A DNA stretch of 64,000 nt from Nocardioides jishulii (GCF_006007965.1 NZ_CP040748.1:620001-684000); one strand, 5' to 3'. Shown: positions 24,488-32,910, counted from the first letter of the stretch. A program made the numbers and translations. The notes: generated by a model from the sequence alone, not told the origin.

Positions 24488-24517
24488 GGTCGCCCGAGGC
24501 CTACCTCGGGGGTGACC
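24488..24517 (+). terminator. Hairpin downstream of the GerMN gene
   Basis: CCCGAGG (24493-24499) pairs with CCTCGGG (24504-24510) over a 4-nt loop, and an outer GGTC/GACC pair extends the stem. There is no U-tract. Confidence 0.5.
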
Positions 24518-24578
24518 TGACGCTGCGCGGTCCCTGACGCGCACGTCGTCGGGGGCCCGGTGCCTCTGCTCAAAGCAA

Positions 24579-24608
24579 AGTCAAGTAAGTTAGTAGTGTT
24601 ACTTGACT
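24579..24608. promoter_or_regulatory. Perfect 10-bp inverted repeat upstream of the cytidylyltransferase gene
   Basis: AGTCAAGTAA (24579-24588) and TTACTTGACT (24599-24608) are exact reverse complements separated by 10 bp, in a markedly AT-rich 45-bp patch (24571-24615). Arm centres are 20 bp apart, about two helical turns, as expected for a dimeric repressor. It lies 20 bp before the ATG at 24629 and so could overlap the transcription start; a hairpin in the mRNA leader is the alternative. Confidence 0.7.
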
Positions 24609-24628
24609 GTTGTTCGGAGGAGAGCGTC

Positions 24629-25060
24629 ATGGGTCCTGTCATCGGCTACGTCCCGGGGGTGTTCGACCTGTTCCACGTCGGCCACCTCACCATGCTGCGC
24701 CAGGCGCGTGAGCACTGCGACGTCCTCGTGGCCGGTGTGGTCTCCGACGAGGTCTGCCTGGTCGGCAAGGGAATCCAGCCGACCGTGCCTGAGACGGAGC
24801 GCGCAGAGATCGTCGAAGCCATCGGCATCGTCGACGCCGTCTATGTCGAGAGGCACCTCGACAAGTCCGAGGCCTGGCGTCAGGTCGGCTTCAAGCGCAT
24901 CTTCAAGGGCGACGACTGGCAGGGCACTCCGAAGGGCGACGCCCTCGAGCACCAGATGCTCGGCATGGGGGTCCAGGTCGTCTACTTCCCCTACACCGTG
25001 CACACGTCCAGCACCGCCCTGCGTCGCAAGCTCGGCGTCACCGGCGAGCGTGCCTCGTGA
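24629..25060 (+). CDS. Cytidylyltransferase, TagD-like (glycerol-3-phosphate or choline-phosphate type)
   Basis: A 143-residue nucleotidyltransferase. The N-terminal GVFDLFHVGHL holds the HxGH CTP-binding motif. KRIFKGDDW lies near residue 90, as in TagD/GCT enzymes, but the usual C-terminal RTxGIST motif is replaced by HTSSTALRRK. It should activate a phospho-alcohol as its CDP ester for a wall polymer. A GGAGGAGAG ribosome site precedes the ATG. The stop overlaps the GTG of the next gene (GTGA), a LicD-type transferase that would use a CDP-linked donor, so the pair fits as donor synthesis plus transfer. The exact substrate is inferred only. Confidence 0.85.
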   Translation: MGPVIGYVPGVFDLFHVGHLTMLRQAREHCDVLVAGVVSDEVCLVGKGIQPTVPETERAEIVEAIGIVDAVYVERHLDKSEAWRQVGFKRIFKGDDWQGTPKGDALEHQMLGMGVQVVYFPYTVHTSSTALRRKLGVTGERAS

Positions 25061-26715
25061 GCGCGGAGCTCGCCGAGCGTCGCCCGACCCTGCGCCCAGT
25101 CCTGCCCCCGGTCCGGCCCCAGTTCGCGCCGACCGTCGCCACCGGCGTACGCGTGGACGACGTCGGCGTGCTGGTGCCCGGGACCCCGGGCCCGTTGGTC
25201 CTGCGCGTCGACGGCTCGTACGTCTGGTCCTTCACCCCGGTGCGAGACGGGCGTCCCGAGCGCGACGGCCTGCTCGTCGCGTGGCCCGGTGTGCTGCGCC
25301 CCTACCTCCGAGGTCGCGCCCGCATCACCGTGAGCGACGTCAGCGGCGAGACCGTGCTGCACGACGCCGACGTCGTGCTGGGTGGCAGTGACAGGCCGGT
25401 GGCGATCTTCGACGGCCAGGGCCACCCGCTGTGCGTCGACAAGGTCGGTCACCTGACGCGCTCGTTCGCCGACACCGCCCTCGAGGTCCGCGAGGAGATC
25501 CTCGCGGGCACCCAGCGCGCGCTGAGCGACCTGCGTGCGGGAGCCGGTGTGGAGGCCTACCTCAACTACGGCGCGCTGCTGGGCGCGGTGCGCGACGGCG
25601 CGATGATCGCGCACGACTCCGACACCGACGTCTGCTACGTCTCGCCGCACGACTCGCCTGCCGACGTCATCGCCGAGTCCTACCGCGTCGAGCGCGAGAT
25701 GCGGGCCCGCGGCTGGAACCTGCTGCGCATGTCGGGCGGCGACATCAAGCTGCTGCTGCCGCTCAGCGACGGCCGCAACTGTCACATCGACGTCTTCGTC
25801 GCGTTCTGGGTCGAGGGCACCTTCTACCAGCTAGGCAACCGCTCGGGACACCTCGACCGCACCGCGGTGCTGCCGCTCTCGACCATCGAGCTCCACGGTC
25901 GCGAGTTTCCCGCGCCGGCCGATCCGGAGGCGATGCTCGCGTTCATCTACGGCCCCGGGTGGCGGGTGCCCGACCCCTCGTTCACCTACGCCGACCCGCG
26001 GGCGGGCGTACGCCGCCTCGACGGTTGGCTGCGCGGCTTCCGCACGCACATGGGCGGGTGGGCGCAGTTCCACGACGGTCCGGGTCGCCAGGCCCGTCTC
26101 AGGCGGAGCCCTTTTGCCGTCTGGGTACGTCGCCAGGTCGGTGCCGGCGACCCGATCGCCGAGATCGGTGCGGGGGCCGGGCGCGACGCGCTCTTCTACG
26201 GGCGCAAGGGCCACCCGGTCAGGGCCTACGACTACTCCAGGATCGCCCGGTCCCGCGCCCGGGCGTCGATCCGACGCCAGGGAGTCGAGGCACGCGTCGA
26301 GAAGCTGATCCTCGGGGAGCTGCGGACGGTGCTGCTCACGGGCGCCGAGCTCGCCCGCGACCCGCACCACCTCACCGCCCGGCTGCTGCTCGGAGCCCTC
26401 GAGCCGCACGAGCGCGACAACTTCTGGCGCCTGGCGCGGATGTCCCTGCGCGGCAGTGACAAGTCACTCTTCGTCGAGTTCAGCGCCCGGGTGCCCGGCG
26501 TGGTCCCGGGTGACGCCGAGGACCGCGAGTCGCTGGGCACCCCCGGTCCCGGCCACCTCGTGCATCGGCTCTCGCCGCGCACGGTACGACGCGAGGTCGA
26601 GGCCGCCGGCGGCGTCGTCGAGCTCGTCGAGATCGCGCCCGGCCTCGACGTCACCGAGGCCGAGGACCCCGCCGTCTGCCGGATGCGGATCACCTTCCCG
26701 ACCCGCCGCGCCTGA
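25057..26715 (+). CDS. LicD-type phosphotransferase fused to a SAM-methyltransferase-like domain
   Basis: A 552-residue fusion. Residues ~165-300 form a LicD-family nucleotidyltransferase core: YLNYGALLGAVRDGAMIAHD then DSDTDVCYV with the paired metal-binding acids, and CHIDVFVAFW. LicD proteins move phosphocholine or similar from a CDP donor to a surface glycan. Residues ~365-550 look like a Rossmann methyltransferase (IAEIGAGAGRDALFYGRKGH, then AYDYS). The N-terminal 150 residues resemble an extra beta domain. It is translated from a GTG that overlaps the cytidylyltransferase stop. The final 14 bases lie in a tandem repeat that carries extra copies of the stop region. A two-step transfer-and-methylate enzyme is a reasonable inference. 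Confidence 0.82.
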   Translation: MSAELAERRPTLRPVLPPVRPQFAPTVATGVRVDDVGVLVPGTPGPLVLRVDGSYVWSFTPVRDGRPERDGLLVAWPGVLRPYLRGRARITVSDVSGETVLHDADVVLGGSDRPVAIFDGQGHPLCVDKVGHLTRSFADTALEVREEILAGTQRALSDLRAGAGVEAYLNYGALLGAVRDGAMIAHDSDTDVCYVSPHDSPADVIAESYRVEREMRARGWNLLRMSGGDIKLLLPLSDGRNCHIDVFVAFWVEGTFYQLGNRSGHLDRTAVLPLSTIELHGREFPAPADPEAMLAFIYGPGWRVPDPSFTYADPRAGVRRLDGWLRGFRTHMGGWAQFHDGPGRQARLRRSPFAVWVRRQVGAGDPIAEIGAGAGRDALFYGRKGHPVRAYDYSRIARSRARASIRRQGVEARVEKLILGELRTVLLTGAELARDPHHLTARLLLGALEPHERDNFWRLARMSLRGSDKSLFVEFSARVPGVVPGDAEDRESLGTPGPGHLVHRLSPRTVRREVEAAGGVVELVEIAPGLDVTEAEDPAVCRMRITFPTRRA

Positions 26716-26761
26716 CGGCTGGCCCGCCGCGCCTGACGGCTGGCCCGCCGTGCCTGACGGC
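26702..26761. repeat. 21-bp tandem repeat spanning the stop codon of the LicD fusion gene
   Basis: The unit CCCGCCGCGCCTGACGGCTGG occurs twice exactly and a third time with one substitution and a shortened end. The gene stops inside the first copy, and each copy carries the same TGA in the same frame because 21 is a multiple of 3. Confidence 0.9.
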
Positions 26762-26794
26762 CCACTTCACCCCCCTTCCCGAGAGGACCCCCGC

Positions 26795-27061
26795 ATGACC
26801 ATCGCACCATCCCGCCCGCTCGCCCAGAAGGCCGCCGGCCGCCTCGTCTGGGCCAGGGAGAAGGCCCGTCGGGTGCGTGAGCAGCGCCTCGGGCTCCTCG
26901 CCCGCCTGGCCGCGCTCGAGGCCGAGGTGCAGGAGAGCCGTCACCTCAACCGCCGGATCGCCGAGCTCGCCGACGTGGTCGGCGAGCTCCTGGTGCCGTT
27001 GCACGCCCGCGACGAGGAGCGGGTCGCCGAGGTGCTGGAGGCCTACCGCCGCAGCATCTGA
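26795..27061 (+). CDS. Small coiled-coil protein (DUF6752-like)
   Basis: An 88-residue basic and then acidic, fully helical protein. Residues 25-60 show a leucine-based coiled-coil pattern (RLGLLARLAALEAEVQES and IAELADVVGELL). There are no cysteines, signal peptide or membrane helix. Similar short proteins occur beside Stealth and glycosyltransferase genes in Nocardioidaceae, and I equate it tentatively with DUF6752. The ATG has a GAGAGGA ribosome site. It stands between the LicD fusion and the convergent GT4-Stealth gene, with tandem repeats on both sides. It may be a scaffold for the surface-glycan enzymes. Confidence 0.65.
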   Translation: MTIAPSRPLAQKAAGRLVWAREKARRVREQRLGLLARLAALEAEVQESRHLNRRIAELADVVGELLVPLHARDEERVAEVLEAYRRSI

Positions 27062-27074
27062 GCGGCGCCGCTCC

Positions 27075-27129
27075 GGTCACTGCTCCGGGTCACTTCTCCT
27101 AGGTCACTTCTCCCAGGTCACTTCTCCCA
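27075..27129. repeat. 14-bp tandem repeat at the 3' end of the GT4-Stealth gene
   Basis: Four copies of GGTCACTTCTCCCA-like units: the two at 27102-27129 are identical, the copy at 27088 has one change, and the one at 27075 is 13 bp with two changes. The stop codon of the minus-strand GT4-Stealth gene (27118-27120) lies inside the array. The unit is not a multiple of 3. Confidence 0.85.
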
Positions 27130-29889
27130 GGGAGCGGCGACCGGGAAGTAGCGCTCCATCGCCTCGGTGAGCATGTCCGTCACCGCGTCCTGGTCGAACG
27201 CCGAGTGGTGGTTGTCGGCGATGCAGAAGAAGTCGAGGTCGCGACGCCGCAGGGACCGCAGCTGCCCCTGCACGTTCTGGTGGCCCAGGTCGATGTAGGC
27301 GTGCTCGGCGGTCGCGGGGAACGCCGTCCCGGTGATCAGTCCGTAGTGCTGGGCGAACGACGACAGCAGTGACAGGTCCGTCTCCGAGCGGAAGGGGGCG
27401 TACGTCGTCGCCCTCGTCTCGGCGGGGAACCGCGCCTCGATCTCGTCGAGCACCGAGCGCCGCATCGGCTGGGGGCTGTGGGCCATCGTGTGGGTCAGCG
27501 CCACCCCGAAGGTGTCGACCAGCAGCCGCTGGTTGTTCCAGGCGGCGTGCAGGTAGGCCAGGTCGCCGGAACCCGGCAGGCCGACCGGTCGCAGCGCCTC
27601 GAAGGCGGCGAAGGCTCCGGCGGGTGAGAAGAAGAGCTCGGGACGCAGCGGACGACCCAGCACCACGTCGTCGTTGACGTAGACGAAGTGCTCGGCGAGG
27701 CCGGGCACGTGGTGCAGCCGCGACTCGATGGCGTGCGACGAGAACGTGGGCAGGGCGTCGGCCGGGAAGATGTCGCGGTGGTCGACCATGACGATCTTCT
27801 CGTGGCTGGTGTCGAGCCAGCTCGGCGTCTGGCCGGCGGTCACCAGGTGGATACGGCGCACCCAGGGGGCGAAGAGGTGCAGGCTCCGCATCGACCAGCG
27901 CAGCTCGTCGCGGCTGCGGTAGCGCGCCGCGCCGCTCGACGACTCGGTGGTCGCCGCGCCGGTGCGTCCGGTGAGCCGCTCCTCGCGCGCCGCCTGCCAA
28001 GCCGGGTCGTCGCCGTCGACCCACGTGTAGACGACGTCGACCTCCATGGTGGCGTCGTGCACCGTGGGCAGCAGGGTCAGCGCGATGGCACGCACGGGCA
28101 CCCCCCACACCTCGGCGTCGACCGTCTCGGTCCCGGCCGGGATGACGGGGCCGTAACGGAACGGGCCGGGCGCGATCAGCGCCCCGGAGGCGTCCGGCTG
28201 CCAGAACTCGATGCGTACGCCCTGACCGGCGAGCAGGCCGTGGTGACCGCCGCGTCCGGGCCAGGGCTCCAGGTGCACGGCCCCCGTGCCGGTGCGGGCC
28301 AGCACCTCGGCCATCGCCTCGACGGTGCCGCGGCGCTCGGGCCACTCGTTCTGCTCGGGCTCGAGCAGGCTCAACCAGGCCGGGGGAGCGGAGGCGACGA
28401 GCGCGGCGAGGAAGTCGGCGCGACGTTCGGCGGGGACCACCACCACTGCGGTCGGGTCCGAGCCGTGCGGGGGGACCACGCACCACGTCGCGTCACCTGC
28501 CGCGGCCCGGACCGCGCGGACCGCGTGCTCCAGGGCCGTACGTCGGGCCTCGACGGGGGTCACGCCGGCGGCCGAGTCGCCGACGGCCAGCTTGCCGAGC
28601 GGGCCGACCGTACGTCCGTGCAGCACCTTGCGCGGGGCCAACGGGTCGCGGCGTCGCCGCACCGCGCGGTGGAAGACCTCGACCCACTCCTCGGCCAGGG
28701 CGTCGGCCGACCACTGCTGGGCGGCCAGGCGGGCGGCGGCGCCCATCCCGCGGCGCAGGTCGTCGTCGGTGGCGAGGCGGCGCATCGCCGCGGCCAGCCC
28801 CTCGCGCGACTCCGGCGGCACCAGGAAGCCGTCGACGCCGTGGGTGACGATCTCGCGGGGCCCGGCGGGCACGTCGTAGCTGACCACGGGCACGCCGGCA
28901 GCCATCGCCTCCTGGAGCACGAGGCCGAACCCCTCGGCGCGGGAGGTCAGCAGGGCGACGCTGGAGCGGGCCCACTCGCCGGGCATGTCGTCGGTCGATC
29001 CCGGGAGCTCGACGGAGTCGGCGAGCCCACGGCGTCGCGCGCTGCCCTCGAGGAACTCACGCCGGGGACCCTCGCCCCAGATCCGCAGGCGCCATCCCGG
29101 GAGGTCGTCGGCGACCAGCGCGAAGGCGTCGATCATCTGCTCGAAGCGCTTCTCGACCGAGAGGCGGCCGGCGGCGACGAAGACCTTCTCCGTCAGGCTG
29201 GCGCGCGGCGGAGCCTCGGGCGGCAGCGGGTTGGGCATCACCACCATGTCGGGGGCGGCGCCGCGCAGCTGGGCGGCGAGCCAGTCGTTCATCGATCCGG
29301 TCAGCGAGGCGACGACGTCGGCGCGGGGCGCGAAGGTCAGCAGCGCGTCCAGGTCGTACACCCGGGTCGAGGAGGCCCGGTGCTCCTGGTGCACCACCGC
29401 GATGTCGGGGCTCGCCAGCTGGACCACGGCGGCGAGCAGCTCGGGGATGGTGGTGACCACCACGTCGGCGTCGAGGCGGGGCAGGTACTCCTGCAGGACC
29501 GCGTCGGTGAGGGCGTTGTAGGTGGCGTCCCACCGGCGGGGGATGAGCGTGGCCTCGCGCCCGGCCAGGGTGAGGGCGTCCTCGGCCGAGGCGACGCCGC
29601 GACGCAGGGGCCGTGGGGCGTCGGGGTCCTGCGTGTCGAGCAGGTGGGTGACCTCGATGCGCTCGTCGAGGGCGAAGTGCGGCGTCGGGGCCGTGCGGAG
29701 CACCGACAGCACGCTCACCTGGTGGCCCTCGGGCAGGGCGGCCAGCGCGTTGGCCTGGGTGATGACGGAGCGCTCCGTGCCGGCGCCGCCGTCGATGGTG
29801 TGGACGACGAAGCAGATCCTGAGCCGCTTCGGCCCGCGGTCACGCAGCTGGCCGGCGACGCTGCGCAGCCGCCCGGAGAGTGAGCTCAC
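27118..29889 (-). CDS. GT4 glycosyltransferase fused to Stealth family sugar-phosphotransferase
   Basis: A 923-residue fusion. Residues 18-375 are a GT-B glycosyltransferase: RICFVVHTIDGGAGTERSV, the donor-binding half with AAGRLSVEKRFEQMIDAF, and EGFGLVLQEAMAAGVPVVSYD (EX7E motif). Residues ~615-923 are a Stealth domain with the four conserved regions: CR1 VDVVYTWVDGDDPAW, CR2 SRDELRWSMRSLHLFAPWV with VYVNDDVVLG, CR3/CR4 around RATTYAPFRSETD. Stealth proteins transfer hexose-1-phosphate to make capsule polymers. The GTG at 29889 is the start. A protein-tail repeat follows the stop. The central 240 residues carry no recognised domain. It likely builds a phosphodiester-linked surface glycan together with the nearby LicD fusion. 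Confidence 0.9.
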   Translation of the reverse strand: MSSLSGRLRSVAGQLRDRGPKRLRICFVVHTIDGGAGTERSVITQANALAALPEGHQVSVLSVLRTAPTPHFALDERIEVTHLLDTQDPDAPRPLRRGVASAEDALTLAGREATLIPRRWDATYNALTDAVLQEYLPRLDADVVVTTIPELLAAVVQLASPDIAVVHQEHRASSTRVYDLDALLTFAPRADVVASLTGSMNDWLAAQLRGAAPDMVVMPNPLPPEAPPRASLTEKVFVAAGRLSVEKRFEQMIDAFALVADDLPGWRLRIWGEGPRREFLEGSARRRGLADSVELPGSTDDMPGEWARSSVALLTSRAEGFGLVLQEAMAAGVPVVSYDVPAGPREIVTHGVDGFLVPPESREGLAAAMRRLATDDDLRRGMGAAARLAAQQWSADALAEEWVEVFHRAVRRRRDPLAPRKVLHGRTVGPLGKLAVGDSAAGVTPVEARRTALEHAVRAVRAAAGDATWCVVPPHGSDPTAVVVVPAERRADFLAALVASAPPAWLSLLEPEQNEWPERRGTVEAMAEVLARTGTGAVHLEPWPGRGGHHGLLAGQGVRIEFWQPDASGALIAPGPFRYGPVIPAGTETVDAEVWGVPVRAIALTLLPTVHDATMEVDVVYTWVDGDDPAWQAAREERLTGRTGAATTESSSGAARYRSRDELRWSMRSLHLFAPWVRRIHLVTAGQTPSWLDTSHEKIVMVDHRDIFPADALPTFSSHAIESRLHHVPGLAEHFVYVNDDVVLGRPLRPELFFSPAGAFAAFEALRPVGLPGSGDLAYLHAAWNNQRLLVDTFGVALTHTMAHSPQPMRRSVLDEIEARFPAETRATTYAPFRSETDLSLLSSFAQHYGLITGTAFPATAEHAYIDLGHQNVQGQLRSLRRRDLDFFCIADNHHSAFDQDAVTDMLTEAMERYFPVAAPWEK

Positions 29890-29893
29890 CCGG

Positions 29894-30445
29894 TCACAGT
29901 CCTGTGGCGCCGGAGGTGACCTCGTACTCGATGAGGTGGAGCACCGGGACGCCCAGCTTGCGGCGGGCGCGCGAGGTCCAGTCGACGTGGAAGAACTCCG
30001 AGACCAGGTGCGGGCTGGTGAGCACGATGGCCTCGCGGGCGTCGACCTGCTTGGTCACCGAGCCCAGGGCGTCGACGGGGTCGGTGTCGAGCACCATGCC
30101 GCGAGCGGTGGCACCAGCCGCCCGCAGCGCCGCCAGGCTGCGGTTGAGCTCGTCGGCGGCCGCCTCCTCGCTCTCCTCGCGCAGCTGCTCGAGGTCGAGG
30201 TCGTTGACGACGGCCGGGGCGGCCAGCATCTCGCCGGCGCCCAGCGAGCCGAGGGCGGCCTCGACGCGGGCCGAGGCGTCCTCGAGCGGGATGAGCACGT
30301 GGTAGACGACCTCGTCGGCGATCTGGTCGTGGAGTCCGAAGATCTTGGTGGCGTCGGCAGCACTGACCTCGTGCTCGGCCAGGATCACCACGTCGTAGGT
30401 GCCGATGCCGTCGTCGATCGGGTCGTTGCTGTTCTGCTCGGTCAT
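29894..30445 (-). CDS. Conserved protein of unknown function, alpha/beta fold
   Basis: A 183-residue acidic cytoplasmic protein. Alternating strands and helices (YDVVILAEHEVSAADATKIF, VVYHVLIPLED, AIVLTSPHLVSEFFHVDW) give a Rossmann-like look similar to small universal-stress-type proteins, but no ATP-binding Gly motif is seen. I do not assign a family. It lies 4 bp upstream of the GT4-Stealth gene on the same strand and just downstream of ligC, so the three are probably one transcript. Confidence 0.65.
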   Translation of the reverse strand: MTEQNSNDPIDDGIGTYDVVILAEHEVSAADATKIFGLHDQIADEVVYHVLIPLEDASARVEAALGSLGAGEMLAAPAVVNDLDLEQLREESEEAAADELNRSLAALRAAGATARGMVLDTDPVDALGSVTKQVDAREAIVLTSPHLVSEFFHVDWTSRARRKLGVPVLHLIEYEVTSGATGL

Positions 30446-30457
30446 GACGGGGCTCCC

Positions 30458-31576
30458 TCAGTCGTCGGTGCCAAGAATCCTAGCGAGGTCGTATCGCACC
30501 GGTTCGTCCAGTTGGTCATAACCGCACGACGTCGGGTCGCGGTCCGGGCGCCAGCGCTGGAACTGGGCGGTGTGACGGAAGCGGCGACCCTCCATGTGGT
30601 CGTACTTGACCTCGAGGACGCGTTCGGGCCGCAGGGGGGTGAAGGCAAGGTCCTTGCCCGCGCTCCACCGGCTCTGGGTGCCGGGGACGCGGTCGGGGTT
30701 GGCGATCGCCCACTGCCCCCACGGGTGCTCGGACATGTCGCAGACCAGGTCGGCCAGCTCGTCCATGAGCTCGGCACGGCGGGCGGCGGTGAAGCTCGCC
30801 GCGACGCCCACGTGGTGGAGCTGCAGCTCACCGTCGACCTCGGCGTACAGGCCCAGCAGCATGCTGCCGAGCAGGGGCCTCTCGGGGGTGGAGGTCTTGT
30901 GCTCGCGGTAGCCGGCGAGCACCACGTCGGCGGTGCGGACGTGCTTGACCTTCACCATCGTGCGCTTGTTGGGCGCGTACGGGGCGTCGAGCGGCTTGGC
31001 CACGACGCCGTCGAGCCCCGCGCCCTCGAACTGCGTGAACCACGCGGTCGCCTCGCCGACGTCGGCAGTGGTGCGGGTGAGGTGGCAGTGCCCGCCGAGC
31101 ATCGACCCGTCGCCGCCGAGGTGGCCCAACGCCTCCTCGAGGGCGGCGCGGCGCTCGACGAAGGGGCGCTCGAGGTAGGAGTCGTCGCCCAGGGCGAGGA
31201 GGTCGAAGGCGACGAACCCGGCCGGTGTGGTCTCCGACAGCATCGTGACCCGCGACTTCGCCGGGTGGATGCGCTCCGACAGGGCGTCGAAGTCGAGCCG
31301 CTGGGTGCCGTCGTCGCCCGGCAGGGCCACGAAGAGCTCGCCGTCGAGGACCACCCGCTCGGGAAGGTCGCGCAGCACCGCCTCGACGACCTCGGGAAAG
31401 TAGCGCGTCAACGGCTTGGTGTTGCGGCTGGTCAGCTCGACCTCGTCGCCGTCGCGGAAGACGAGGCAGCGGAAGCCGTCCCACTTCGGCTCGAAGCTCA
31501 TGCCGCCGGCCGAGGGCACCTGGGGGGCCGAGGTGGCGAGCATCGGGAGCAGCGGCGGCATCACGGGAAGGTCCAC
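30458..31576 (-). CDS. ligC: ATP-dependent DNA ligase, LigC type
   Basis: A 372-residue ATP-dependent DNA ligase. The adenylation motif EPKWDGFR has the nucleotide-accepting lysine near residue 32; RNTK, DGELFVA (motif III), FVAFDLLAL, DGVVAKP (motif IV) and MVKVKH (motif V) follow in order, then an OB domain. The length and lack of extra domains match the LigC back-up ligases of actinobacteria. The GTG at 31576 is taken as start because codon style collapses upstream; an ATG at 31561 is also possible. It ends 12 bp before the small unknown gene on the same strand. A partner polymerase-domain gene lies at 22737. Confidence 0.9.
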   Translation of the reverse strand: MDLPVMPPLLPMLATSAPQVPSAGGMSFEPKWDGFRCLVFRDGDEVELTSRNTKPLTRYFPEVVEAVLRDLPERVVLDGELFVALPGDDGTQRLDFDALSERIHPAKSRVTMLSETTPAGFVAFDLLALGDDSYLERPFVERRAALEEALGHLGGDGSMLGGHCHLTRTTADVGEATAWFTQFEGAGLDGVVAKPLDAPYAPNKRTMVKVKHVRTADVVLAGYREHKTSTPERPLLGSMLLGLYAEVDGELQLHHVGVAASFTAARRAELMDELADLVCDMSEHPWGQWAIANPDRVPGTQSRWSAGKDLAFTPLRPERVLEVKYDHMEGRRFRHTAQFQRWRPDRDPTSCGYDQLDEPVRYDLARILGTDD

Positions 31577-31690
31577 GTCTGCGAATCTAGCGCCGAATCG
31601 GCGGGGGTAGGGTGGACCACTTCGTGGCGTGTCAGCGGTGCCCCCCCGCTCTGCCGCGTTCCGCCTGCACCGCCGTCCCTGAGGTCCCAC

Positions 31691-32881
31691 GTGCCCCACC
31701 CCGTACCGTCCGTTCCTTCGCACACCGATCCCCGCGAGCCCGGCCCGAGTGGCTCAGGACGGCCGGTGACGCTCGTGCTGGTCTCCGGCTCGGGACGCAG
31801 CGGTACGAGCTCGCTCTCGGGCAGTCTGGCGCGGCTCGGGATGCATGTGCCGGAGCCGCAGGTGCCGCCGTCGCCCACCAACCCGCGGGGGTTCTACGAG
31901 CCGCAGTGGGTCCTCAGCTTCCACAAGGGCCACCTGCGCGAGGCGATGGTCTTCAACATCGACAGCCGCCCCGAGGCGCCCGGGATCGTGGCCGACCTCG
32001 TCGCCAGCGGTGAGCCGCACGCACAGCTGCGGGAGTGGCTGGCCACCCAGCTCGACCACCCGATGATCGTCGTCAAGGACCCGCACGCGTTCTGGTTCGC
32101 CGAGGTGTGGCGCGACGTCTGCGCCGAGCTGGGCGTGACCCTCAAGTGGTTGACGGCCCTGCGCCACCCCGCCGAGGTCGTCGGGTCGCGCGACATCGCC
32201 TACCGCCAGGGCACGCCCGACGACGTCCGGCACGCCAAGGAGATCTCCAACGTCGCCGGATGGGTCCACGCGACGCTGCTGACCGAGAAGGCCGGTCGGG
32301 CTGCGGCGGCACGCGACGGCCGCTCGTTCATCCGCTACCACGACCTGCTCGACGACTGGCGCTCCGCGTTGCGCACCGTCGAGCAGCAGCTGCGCCTCAC
32401 GCTCGAGGCCGACCTGACCAGCGCCGAGGCGCACCCCGTCGACGACTTCATCACCCCGTCGATGCGCAAGTCGCAGCTGACCTGGGCCGACCTCTCCACC
32501 CCCGAGTGGTTGCGTGACATGGCCCAGGAGGTCTGGGAGCTGCTCGATCGTCTGGTCGACGAGCCTGCCGACGAGGCGACGCTGGCGCGGCTCGACGAGA
32601 TCCACGTCGACTACGACGCGCGATACGCGGAGGCCGCGGCGGTGACCTTCGACCTCACCGAGGCCGCGCGGCGGGCGCGGGGACGCGCCGTACGCACGGA
32701 GATGCGCGAGCGCCTCGCCGCGGTCCGCGCCGACCTGCGTCCAGCGCGTGCCGAGTTGCGCCAGGCTCGCGCCGACCTGCGCCAGGCGCGCACCGAGCTG
32801 CTGTACGCCCGTGGCCGCGAGGGCAGTCCGCTGGCCCTTCCCGGGTGGATCGGACGCAAGGTGCGCTCGCTGCTCCACTAG
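31691..32881 (+). CDS. Sulfotransferase family protein with C-terminal coiled coil
   Basis: A 396-residue PAPS-dependent sulfotransferase-like protein. The 5'-phosphosulfate loop is SGSGRSGTSSLSGSL (about residues 30-44), and a 3'-phosphate-binding region is seen at ALRHPAEVVGSRD near residue 155. The last 80 residues form a repetitive Arg/Ala/Leu coiled coil (RADLRPARAEL, RQARADLRQARTEL), unusual for the family and probably for oligomerisation. The GTG at 31691 was chosen; another in-frame GTG at 31766 sits directly before VLVSGSGRSGTS. It is divergent from ligC and adjacent to the LicD/Stealth cluster, so the acceptor may be the same surface glycan. Confidence 0.82.
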   Translation: MPHPVPSVPSHTDPREPGPSGSGRPVTLVLVSGSGRSGTSSLSGSLARLGMHVPEPQVPPSPTNPRGFYEPQWVLSFHKGHLREAMVFNIDSRPEAPGIVADLVASGEPHAQLREWLATQLDHPMIVVKDPHAFWFAEVWRDVCAELGVTLKWLTALRHPAEVVGSRDIAYRQGTPDDVRHAKEISNVAGWVHATLLTEKAGRAAAARDGRSFIRYHDLLDDWRSALRTVEQQLRLTLEADLTSAEAHPVDDFITPSMRKSQLTWADLSTPEWLRDMAQEVWELLDRLVDEPADEATLARLDEIHVDYDARYAEAAAVTFDLTEAARRARGRAVRTEMRERLAAVRADLRPARAELRQARADLRQARTELLYARGREGSPLALPGWIGRKVRSLLH

Positions 32882-32910
32882 AGTGCTGCGCGGTGGGCTC
32901 GCCCCACCGT

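Noticed and set aside
29522..31690. A long upstream extension of the sulfotransferase frame
   Set aside because: It runs antisense to the ligC and hypothetical genes and has no family residues; the true start is near 31691.
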